DNA of 7,489 nt from RGIG8597 sp050872545 (GTDB lineage: Bacteria; Spirochaetota; GWE2-31-10). A model generated the notes under the pieces. The model did no database searches, was not told the origin of the DNA, and worked only from the letters and a program-made list of their open reading frames with translations. This document shows positions 1 through 4,793 of the stretch, in pieces. Position 1 is the first letter of the stretch. Each line of letters begins with the position of its first letter. A program made the translations under genes and the position numbers. The DNA lies in the NCBI GenBank assembly GCA_050872545.1, contig JBNMHA010000111.1, forward strand, positions 1 through 7,489, read 5' to 3'.

Positions 1-677
1 ATATTCAGCAGTCCGGTTGTTCGCATTAATTCCAGCCCATAAGACGGTCTGGCTGCCGTCATAAGTTTGCACAGTTCGTCACGAATTCTTTCGGGTGAAA
101 CATTTTGAATCAGAGAAGCATTTTCATTAACGGCAGCCATCGTCTGCGGCTCAATCGTAAATTCCAAAACAGCGGCAAAACGACACGCACGCATCATCCG
201 CAGCGGATCTTCCTGAATCCTCGCAGTCGGATTTTCCACCGCACGGATTACTTTATTCTTCAAATCATGCTTTCCGTTGAATAAATCGATTATTTTTCCG
301 TCATAAATGTCATAGGCAAACGCATTAATTGTAAAATCACGGCAGCGTAAATCTTCATTAATACTATCAGCAAAATTATTATCCGCAGTACGAAATGTAG
401 TAACTTCAAATTCTTCATTTTGAAAAAGCACAAGCACAGTTCCGTGATCCAATCCTACAGGAATTGTATGCTTAAAAATTCGCTGCACATCTTCCGGCTT
501 GGCATTTGTGGCAAAGTCATAATCATGAACTTCCTTTCCCATAAGACAATCGCGCACCGCACCGCCTACGAGATACAGCTGAAAACCGTTTTTCTGAAAA
601 AGTCCGGCAAAATCTCTTACCGTTTTGGGAAGTGTTAATTTATTGAAAAAAAAATCCAAAGATTCGGCTATATTCAT
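1..677 (-). CDS. cca: Class II tRNA nucleotidyltransferase (CCA- or CC-adding enzyme), N-terminal part, truncated by window edge
   Basis: The first 225 codons are present; the C-terminal part lies beyond position 1. The translation carries the class II nucleotidyltransferase core in order: LVGGAVRD (residues 36-43), the motif A metal site HDYDFAT (51-57, D52 and D54), the motif B region EDLRCRDFTINA (108-119), the nucleotide-templating EDxxR motif (E156, D157, R160) inside EDPLRMMRACRFAA, and ERIRDEL near the end of the visible part. The family adds the 3' CCA (or part of it) to tRNA in the cytoplasm without a nucleic-acid template. ATG at 677-675 is the only reasonable start, since an in-frame TAG lies four codons upstream; no clear Shine-Dalgarno is seen. 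Two oddities: about ten residues are missing between FRT (95-97) and EDL (108-110), where CCA-adding enzymes have the flexible loop, and motif B reads CRD instead of R/K-R-D. Family assignment is firm; CCA versus CC specificity is open. The gene is divergent from gatCB. Confidence 0.93.
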   Translation of the reverse strand, partial: MNIAESLDFFFNKLTLPKTVRDFAGLFQKNGFQLYLVGGAVRDCLMGKEVHDYDFATNAKPEDVQRIFKHTIPVGLDHGTVLVLFQNEEFEVTTFRTADNNFADSINEDLRCRDFTINAFAYDIYDGKIIDLFNGKHDLKNKVIRAVENPTARIQEDPLRMMRACRFAAVLEFTIEPQTMAAVNENASLIQNVSPERIRDELCKLMTAARPSYGLELMRTTGLLN

Positions 678-743
678 GCCGGGAAACTATCATTTTTCCA
701 TTCTAAAGTCAAACAACGACGGATTTAAGAATGAAAACATCAG

Positions 744-797
744 TTTACTTTTTTACCCAATTGGTGTATTTAATAACCCAATTTTTGGGGGACAAAT
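744..797 (+). promoter_or_regulatory. Leader and ribosome binding site of gatCB, with SD-masking hairpin
   Basis: GGGGGA at 787-792 is a Shine-Dalgarno placed 5 nt before the ATG at 798. It partly overlaps a small inverted repeat, CCCAA (777-781), loop TTT, TTGGG (785-789), that would mask it. The same ACCCAATT octamer occurs at 755-762 and 776-783, 21 bp apart, and the upstream copy belongs to the palindrome CCAATTGG (757-764). A weak promoter match is TTTACT (744-749), 17 nt, TATTTA (767-772). The RBS is well supported; the promoter and any regulation by the hairpin are guesses. Confidence 0.45.
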
Positions 798-2576
798 ATG
801 GATAACAAAGTCAATATAGATATGGAATCTCTGATAGCATTAAGTTCATTTGAAGTAACGGATGAAGATAAAAAGGTTTATGAAAAGGAAATCGGAGATT
901 TTCTCGAATACGCAAAAATTATCAATGCGGCGGACTGTGATAATTTAGTTCCGTCAGCCCATGCTTCGGCAGTTTCCGGAAAAGTCCGCGAGGGTGATAC
1001 GCCGTCTGTTTGGGCTGATTTAGATGCGCTTTTAGCCAATGCTCCGGTAAAAGATAAAACAGCTTACCTTGTGCCACCGCAGAAGAAGCAGGAAGGAGAA
1101 GAAAAAGAACTTCCGGAAAAGAAAAAAGCGTTTACCGATACTGAATTTGAGCCTGTAATAGGTCTTGAAGTTCACGCCCATTTAAAAACAAAAAGCAAAT
1201 TGTTCTGCTCATGTTCTACAGAGTTTGGAAAAGCTCCCAATGAAAATACATGCCCGGTTTGTACCGGACAGCCCGGAGCACTGCCTGTTATTAACAAAGA
1301 AGCTGTACGCATGGCAATGAAAGCCGGTCTTGCAATGAACTGCAAAATTAATTTAAGAAGCGTTTTTGAAAGAAAAAATTATTTCTATCCAGATTTGCCC
1401 AAAGGTTACCAAATTTCTCAAATGGAAGAGCCGCTTTGTTCCGGCGGTCATGTAGAAATAGATGTTGACGGGAAACCGCTTTCTATAAGATTAAACAGAA
1501 TTCACATGGAAGAAGATGCCGGAAAAATGGTTCATGTCGGTGCACCGGGAATTTGGGGTTCAAAAGCCAGTGCGGTAGATTACAACCGTACAAGCGTGCC
1601 GCTGATAGAAATTGTAAGTGAACCTGATATTCACAGTGCGAAACAAGCTAAAGATTACGTTATCATGCTTCGTGCAATTTTAGTTCAGCTGGGAATTTGT
1701 GACGGTAACTTGGAAGAAGGAAGTCTGCGTTGTGATGCAAATATTTCGCTTCGTCCTGTAGGAACAACTACACTCGGTACAAAAACAGAAGTTAAGAATA
1801 TGAACTCTTTCAGAGCAATAGAACGAGCAATCGAATTTGAAATCGAACGTCAGACAAAAATGCTGAAAAACGGTCAGAGAATTGTGCAGGAAACTCGTTT
1901 ATGGGATGAAAACAGCCAGAAAACTTACTCAATGCGTTCAAAAGAAGATTCTCACGATTATCGATACTTCCCAGACCCGGATTTGCTTCCGTTGGTAGTT
2001 ACTCAAAATGAAGTAGATGACATTCAACGTCAAATTCCTAAGTCTCCGCTTGCAAAAAAATATGACTATATGACAAATGACAATCTTCCGGAAGAACAGG
2101 CTCTGCTTTTAATGACTACTCCGGCATACGCAAACTTTTTTGATGCACTGCTTGATGTTTACCCAAACACAAAAAATGCAGTAAATTGGTTTTTCAACGA
2201 GCTTTTATCATACGCCGAAAGCGGAAAAATTTCCGAGCATATTACGCCGAAAGAATTTGCTGCATTTTTGTCGGTAATTGACAAAGGAGAAATCAGCGGA
2301 AAAATAGGCAAAGACGTTTTGAAAAAATCTTTTGATACAAAAAGAAGTTTGCTTGACATAATTGAGAAAGATGGCTGCAAGCAAATTTCCAATCCGGAAG
2401 AAATACGTAAAATCATTCAGGAAGTCATTGATAAAAATCAAGCACAACTTGCTGATTACCGCAGCGGAAAAGATAAACTGTTCGGTTATTTTGTAGGTGA
2501 AGTAATGAAAGCTTCCAAAGGAAAAGCTAATCCAGCGCAAGCAAATCAGCTGCTTAAAGAAATGCTGCAAGGATAA
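798..2576 (+). CDS. gatCB: Fused GatC-GatB: Asp/Glu-tRNA(Asn/Gln) amidotransferase subunits C and B in one chain
   Basis: This 592-residue protein joins two subunits normally made separately. Residues 5-95 match a whole GatC, ending in the typical LANAPVKDKTAYLVP stretch. Residues 96-116 are a charged Lys/Glu-rich linker. Residues 117-592 are a full GatB: EPVIGLEVHAHL start, a Cys cluster C137-x-C139 and C152-x-x-C155 of the zinc-binding GatB type, HMEEDAGK (236-243), DYNRTSVPLIEIVSEPD (261-277), EGSLRCDANISLRP, the tail-domain entry HDYRYFPDPDLLPL (386-399), and a YqeY-like C-terminal domain ending in KANPAQANQLLKEML. With GatA, which supplies ammonia from glutamine, GatB phosphorylates and amidates Glu-tRNA(Gln) or Asp-tRNA(Asn) in the cytoplasm; GatC stabilises the complex. 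No gatA lies in the window. The start at 798 is supported by GGGGGA five bases upstream. The reading frame crosses the junction with no stop or restart, so the fusion looks genuine. Confidence 0.95.
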   Translation: MDNKVNIDMESLIALSSFEVTDEDKKVYEKEIGDFLEYAKIINAADCDNLVPSAHASAVSGKVREGDTPSVWADLDALLANAPVKDKTAYLVPPQKKQEGEEKELPEKKKAFTDTEFEPVIGLEVHAHLKTKSKLFCSCSTEFGKAPNENTCPVCTGQPGALPVINKEAVRMAMKAGLAMNCKINLRSVFERKNYFYPDLPKGYQISQMEEPLCSGGHVEIDVDGKPLSIRLNRIHMEEDAGKMVHVGAPGIWGSKASAVDYNRTSVPLIEIVSEPDIHSAKQAKDYVIMLRAILVQLGICDGNLEEGSLRCDANISLRPVGTTTLGTKTEVKNMNSFRAIERAIEFEIERQTKMLKNGQRIVQETRLWDENSQKTYSMRSKEDSHDYRYFPDPDLLPLVVTQNEVDDIQRQIPKSPLAKKYDYMTNDNLPEEQALLLMTTPAYANFFDALLDVYPNTKNAVNWFFNELLSYAESGKISEHITPKEFAAFLSVIDKGEISGKIGKDVLKKSFDTKRSLLDIIEKDGCKQISNPEEIRKIIQEVIDKNQAQLADYRSGKDKLFGYFVGEVMKASKGKANPAQANQLLKEMLQG

Positions 2577-2595
2577 TGCCGAAGCTTTAAGCACA

Positions 2596-2652
2596 TCAAG
2601 GTGGTTGAGCCGGCCAAAAACTTTGTTTTTGGTTATGTCGAAACCTCCTTGA
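2596..2652. terminator. Nested stem-loop between convergent gatCB and vapC; possible bidirectional terminator
   Basis: An outer stem pairs TCAAGGTGGTT (2596-2606) with AACCTCCTTGA (2642-2652), 10 of 11 positions. Inside it sits a perfect 8-bp hairpin, CCAAAAAC (2614-2621), loop TTT, GTTTTTGG (2625-2632). A further 9-bp inverted repeat, TGCTTAAAG (2551-2559) with CTTTAAGCA (2585-2593), spans the gatCB stop codon. The position between two convergent genes suits a shared transcription end. No clean U-tract follows on either strand, so a classical rho-independent terminator is not shown. Confidence 0.4.
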
Positions 2653-2662
2653 GATTATCGTG

Positions 2663-3052
2663 CTACCAAACAGTTTTTACATCGTACAAAGGAATCTTTT
2701 CATCACAGATGATGATTGTCATGTCATTTTCAACAGCCTGTGAGATTAGAAGTCTGTCAAACGGGTCATTGTGCTTTACGTTTTCCTGAAATGGAAGATT
2801 TCTGACTTTGTTTAAATCGGCAAGGGTAACCGGAAGTTTCCTGAATCCCGCCTTCATGCACATTTCATCAATATCAAAAATAGTATGTGAAAATTCCAAT
2901 TTTCCTTTACTCTGTTTTATAGAATTTTCCCAAAATGAGGCATAACTGTAAAAGCAGATATTTGTATCAATCAGCAGTTTCGCATTGCTTGAGAGGCGTG
3001 AATCTCCAAAAAGATACCAAAGAATTGTATGAGTATCCAGCAGGAACTTCAT
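2663..3052 (-). CDS. vapC: PIN-domain ribonuclease toxin (VapC-like, type II toxin-antitoxin)
   Basis: The 129-residue length is normal for a VapC-type PIN domain. The acidic metal-binding residues of the family are visible: D6 in FLLDTH, E42 in SFWEN, D96/D99 in HNDPFDRLLISQA, and D117 in TIIICDEKIPLYDV. The DPFDRLLIxQA and LYDVKTVW ending are typical of the PIN subgroup paired with DUF2281 antitoxins (COG3744-like). Such proteins are Mg-dependent endoribonucleases, often cutting tRNA or rRNA; the target here is unknown. The ATG shares one base with the vapB stop (TAATG), pointing to translational coupling; a GAGG within vapB lies about 10 nt upstream. All key acids are intact, so the toxin is predicted to be active. 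It is convergent with gatCB. Confidence 0.9.
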   Translation of the reverse strand: MKFLLDTHTILWYLFGDSRLSSNAKLLIDTNICFYSYASFWENSIKQSKGKLEFSHTIFDIDEMCMKAGFRKLPVTLADLNKVRNLPFQENVKHNDPFDRLLISQAVENDMTIIICDEKIPLYDVKTVW

Positions 3053-3264
3053 TACATGTATTCCTCAAAATCATCGAGTGGAGCGTCAAAATCAGGAGAC
3101 ATATAAAAATGGTCATTCTTCCATACACCATACATCGATTTTTTTTCAGAAAGAACACTGTCTTCCGGGAATTTCAATTTTAACAGACGAACAAAATCAA
3201 CAACTTCACTTATCGCCGCCTGCGAAAGTGATTCTATTTCCTTTTCCAAAACAGCATAAGACAT
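3052..3264 (-). CDS. vapB: DUF2281-type antitoxin partner of the PIN toxin (VapB-like)
   Basis: This small 70-residue acidic protein comes first in the operon. Its N-terminal half (LEKEIESLSQAAISEVVDFV, then LLKLKFPE) is the helical segment of DUF2281 proteins. Its C-terminal tail, DFDAPLDDFEEYM, is the conserved ending that in related pairs binds and neutralises the PIN toxin. The start is fixed by an excellent Shine-Dalgarno, GGAGGTG, at 3275-3269 on the minus strand, with GGAGG six bases before the ATG. Its stop overlaps the vapC start by one base. Antitoxins of such pairs commonly repress their own promoter; the inverted arms around the -10 box are a candidate operator, but the protein shows no obvious DNA-binding fold by eye. 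Confidence 0.88.
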   Translation of the reverse strand: MSYAVLEKEIESLSQAAISEVVDFVRLLKLKFPEDSVLSEKKSMYGVWKNDHFYMSPDFDAPLDDFEEYM

Positions 3265-3292
3265 ATTTCACCTCCAATAAAAAAGCAATCAG

Positions 3293-3325
3293 CTTATATT
3301 ATAATAAGTTCTCTTGAAATGACAA
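3293..3325 (-). promoter_or_regulatory. vapBC promoter with candidate operator
   Basis: Read on the minus strand, TTGTCA (3325-3320) and a perfect TATAAT (3303-3298) are separated by 16 nt, a near-consensus sigma-70 promoter. It would start transcription around 3291, about 27 nt before the vapB ATG. The -10 box is flanked by CTTAT (3293-3297) and ATAAG (3304-3308), inverted arms that fit an autorepressor site. The -35 box overlaps AATGACA (3318-3324), the end motif of the local palindromic elements. Confidence 0.7.
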
Positions 3326-3336
3326 CTTGTTTTCTA

Positions 3337-3359
3337 TGTCATTCCCTTGCTCTCTGCAA
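3337..3359 (+). repeat. Solitary left-end remnant of the TGTCATT element
   Basis: TGTCATTCCC at 3337-3346 matches the left end of the full copies, but the sequence then departs into TTGCTCTCTGCAA with no closing hairpin. A complete copy starts at 3360, so this looks like a decayed or truncated copy abutting a whole one. Confidence 0.6.
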
Positions 3360-3444
3360 TGTCATTCCCCGGCTTGTCCGCCGCAGCGGACGCAGACCGG
3401 GGAATCCCTTTATGGAGATTATCGGGTCAAGCCCGATAATGACA
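3360..3444. repeat. Paired-hairpin palindromic element, copy A (expanded left loop)
   Basis: The ends are TGTCATT (3360-3366) and AATGACA (3438-3444), perfect 7-bp inverted repeats. The left hairpin is ATTCCCCGG (3364-3372) with CCGGGGAAT (3397-3405), 9 bp. Its 24-nt loop contains a second hairpin, GTCCGC (3376-3381) with GCGGAC (3386-3391). The right hairpin is ATTATCGGG (3418-3426), loop TCAAG, CCCGATAAT (3432-3440). A possible further right-end remnant, GATGACA, lies at 3464-3470. The copy sits 45 bp past the stop codon of the rpn-like gene and may also stabilise or end its transcript. Confidence 0.85.
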
Positions 3445-3488
3445 TGTGAGATAAAAGCCCGAAGATGACAAAGGTTGTAGCAATGTTC

Positions 3489-4340
3489 CTAAAGCTTTTC
3501 TATTTCTTCAATCGATAGTCCGGTACCATCAGCAACTTGTTCCATAGAAAGCCCCATTGCTAAAAACTTTTTCGCAGTTTCAACAGCTTTTTGGTATGCG
3601 CCTTGAGTAATTCCAAGCGAAATGCCTTCGCTGCGACCTCGTTCTTCACCAATAGCAATTCCTTGTTCTTCGCCGGCAGCAAAGCCGATATTGTAAGTTT
3701 CTTGTTTTAACATTTGCAGTGTCATATATTCAGCCCTCCATTCTTCATTGCCATGCACTCGGTGCAGTTCCTTGCAGATTTTGTCTGTCAATGCAGTTTC
3801 ACTTTTGCCCGTCGAGATAAATTCTAGCAGTTTACGAATCTTTTCATCATTCACTTTTTCAAATGCAGTAACATTGTAGGCAATTTTGCGGCATTTGTCA
3901 TCAAGTTTCAAGTCGGGTAATTCATCGCAGCTGTTGGAAAAAGTGTATTGCGGCAAGCCCTTATAAAATGGGTCAAATGTACAAATGAATATGATATTTG
4001 ATTCCTTTAAGTCGTTAAAATCCGCGCCTTTTTCCAACAATTCAGCGTCAATCATACATTGATAGTAGCGTATTCGGCAGCCTAAATTTTTCTGGTCTGT
4101 AGTCTGCATTTCCAAATCGAAAACTCTGTCGCTGTCAGCAACATATACGTCAAGCCGAATGCCACGTTTATCAGGTTCCAGTTTCAATTCTTTCTCAAAC
4201 GACTTATAAACTAATTTGCCGACTTTAATATGCAAAAGCGTCTCGATAACCTCGCGGCATATCTCTTCATTTTGCATAACTTTACAAAACACGAAATTGT
4301 TTGTGAACTTAATGTCCTCATATTTTTCCAAATAGTCCAT
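3489..4340 (-). CDS. Rpn family recombination-promoting nuclease / putative transposase (PD-(D/E)XK, TIGR01784-like)
   Basis: From the preferred start the protein has 283 residues, within the family's usual range. The N-terminus YEDIKFTNNFVFCKVM is the family's typical opening. The catalytic core is RGIRLDVYVAD followed by RVFDLEMQT, giving D64 and the E77-x-Q79 pair, a variant of the PD-(D/E)XK active site. The C-terminal third has glycines every four residues (IGFAAGEEQGIAIGEERG and onward), then a helix and the ending GLSMEQVADGTGLSIEEIEKL. Known relatives (E. coli RpnA) are DNA endonucleases that raise recombination; transposition itself is not established. ATG at 4340 is chosen because AAGGA lies six bases upstream. 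Upstream ATGs exist at 4343 and at 4394, the latter without a Shine-Dalgarno and overlapping a candidate -10. The frame is intact. The gene stands alone between clusters of TGTCATT palindromic elements. Confidence 0.88.
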   Translation of the reverse strand: MDYLEKYEDIKFTNNFVFCKVMQNEEICREVIETLLHIKVGKLVYKSFEKELKLEPDKRGIRLDVYVADSDRVFDLEMQTTDQKNLGCRIRYYQCMIDAELLEKGADFNDLKESNIIFICTFDPFYKGLPQYTFSNSCDELPDLKLDDKCRKIAYNVTAFEKVNDEKIRKLLEFISTGKSETALTDKICKELHRVHGNEEWRAEYMTLQMLKQETYNIGFAAGEEQGIAIGEERGRSEGISLGITQGAYQKAVETAKKFLAMGLSMEQVADGTGLSIEEIEKL

Positions 4341-4385
4341 CATCTTTCCTTGTTCCAGATTAAGAAGCAATTCTTTAATCACTTC

Positions 4386-4414
4386 TATATACATATAATG
4401 CGAAAAAGCATCAA
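4386..4414 (-). promoter_or_regulatory. Candidate promoter of the rpn-like gene
   Basis: On the minus strand TTGATG (4414-4409), 17 nt, TATATA (4391-4386) has correct spacing and fair box matches. Transcription would begin near 4380, downstream of the 4394 ATG, which agrees with translation from 4340. Farther upstream lies a perfect 8-bp A/T-tract inverted repeat, GAAAAAAA (4433-4440) with TTTTTTTC (4446-4453), which could bend DNA. Confidence 0.4.
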
Positions 4415-4569
4415 AAGTGCTTACAAGATTCGGAAAAAAATACGATTTTTTTCAAGTTAGCTACTAGGGACAGGTCTTTATTCTATTCTAGCATTAAGGT
4501 CTGAGAAGCACAAAAAAAAGGAGCAGATCTATATCCCAAACAGGAATCAAGGTCTGTCTCTTGGTTTCT
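4415..4569. other. Gene-free spacer upstream of the rpn-like gene, with short direct repeats
   Basis: No convincing coding frame is seen on either strand. The motif ATYAAGGTCTG occurs at 4493-4503 and 4546-4556, 53 bp apart, with a weaker relative (CAGGTCTTTA) at 4471-4480. An imperfect inverted relation joins GGGACAGGTC (4467-4476) and GGTCTGTCTC (4551-4560). The stretch could be the remnant of a small mobile element, but nothing here proves it. Confidence 0.3.
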
Positions 4570-4645
4570 TGTCATTCCCGTACTTGATACGGGAATCTAT
4601 TTTCAATATTTGTAGGAGATTGTCTGATCGAGTCCGACAATGACA
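4570..4645. repeat. Paired-hairpin palindromic element, copy B
   Basis: The ends are TGTCATT (4570-4576) and AATGACA (4639-4645). The left hairpin is ATTCCCGTA (4574-4582), loop CTTGA, TACGGGAAT (4588-4596), 9 bp perfect. The right hairpin is ATTGTC-T-GA (4619-4627), loop TCGAG, TC-C-GACAAT (4633-4641), with one mismatch at 4625/4635. The left loop CTTGA is the reverse complement of the right-loop form TCAAG seen in the other copies, so the whole unit is a mirror pair of one roughly 28-bp half-unit. Confidence 0.87.
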
Positions 4646-4674
4646 GTTTGCGTCATTGCCTAGCGTGGTTTCAA

Positions 4675-4746
4675 TGTCATTCCCCGGCTTGACCGTGGAA
4701 TCTCTTGTACGGGATGGAGATTGTCGGATCAAGTCCGACAATGACA
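4675..4746. repeat. Paired-hairpin palindromic element, copy C
   Basis: The ends are TGTCATT (4675-4681) and AATGACA (4740-4746). The left hairpin is ATTCCCCGG (4679-4687), loop CTTGA, CCGTGGAAT (4693-4701), with one imperfect pair. The right hairpin is ATTGTCGGA (4720-4728), loop TCAAG, TCCGACAAT (4734-4742), perfect. Outside it, GTCATTGCC (4652-4660) and GGCAATGAC (4774-4782) form a perfect 9-bp inverted pair, as if this copy lay within an older one. Confidence 0.87.
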
Positions 4747-4756
4747 AGTTAGCGAG

Positions 4757-4783
4757 CTTGCCGGGTTAAACCCGGCAATGACA
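4757..4783. terminator. Half-unit hairpin (copy D) just past the lipoprotein stop codon
   Basis: TTGCCGGGT (4758-4766), loop TAA, ACCCGGCAA (4770-4778) is a perfect 9-bp GC-rich hairpin ending in the element motif AATGACA (4777-4783). It lies 10 bases beyond the lipoprotein stop on the minus strand, so it may act as the 3' end or stabiliser of that mRNA. There is no U-tract, so termination is inferred from position only. Confidence 0.5.
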
Positions 4784-4793
4784 CGTTGCGTAG

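Noticed and set aside
420..819. Two short plus-strand frames (72 and 64 codons) opposite cca and before gatCB
   Set aside because: The first is antisense to conserved cca motifs; the second runs across the divergent promoter region and into the gatCB start in another frame.
2208..2594. 128-codon minus-strand frame within gatCB
   Set aside because: Antisense shadow of the conserved GatB C-terminal domain; Phe-rich and without family resemblance.
2935..3317. Plus-strand open frames opposite vapBC
   Set aside because: They overlap well-supported vapB and vapC on the other strand and show no motif of their own.
4341..4394. Upstream extension of the rpn-like protein to the ATG at 4394
   Set aside because: No Shine-Dalgarno before 4394, the codons overlap a candidate -10 box, and the family's usual N-terminus starts near 4340, where AAGGA is correctly spaced.
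4547..4747. 66-codon minus-strand open frame in the spacer beside the lipoprotein gene
   Set aside because: It lies almost wholly within palindromic element copies B and C, and its peptide is a readout of those repeats; no ribosome binding site or family resemblance.
3337..4783. CRISPR array reading of the repeats
   Set aside because: Copies vary in stem sequence, are mirror pairs with hairpins, and lack constant repeat length or unique spacers of even size; no cas genes are present.
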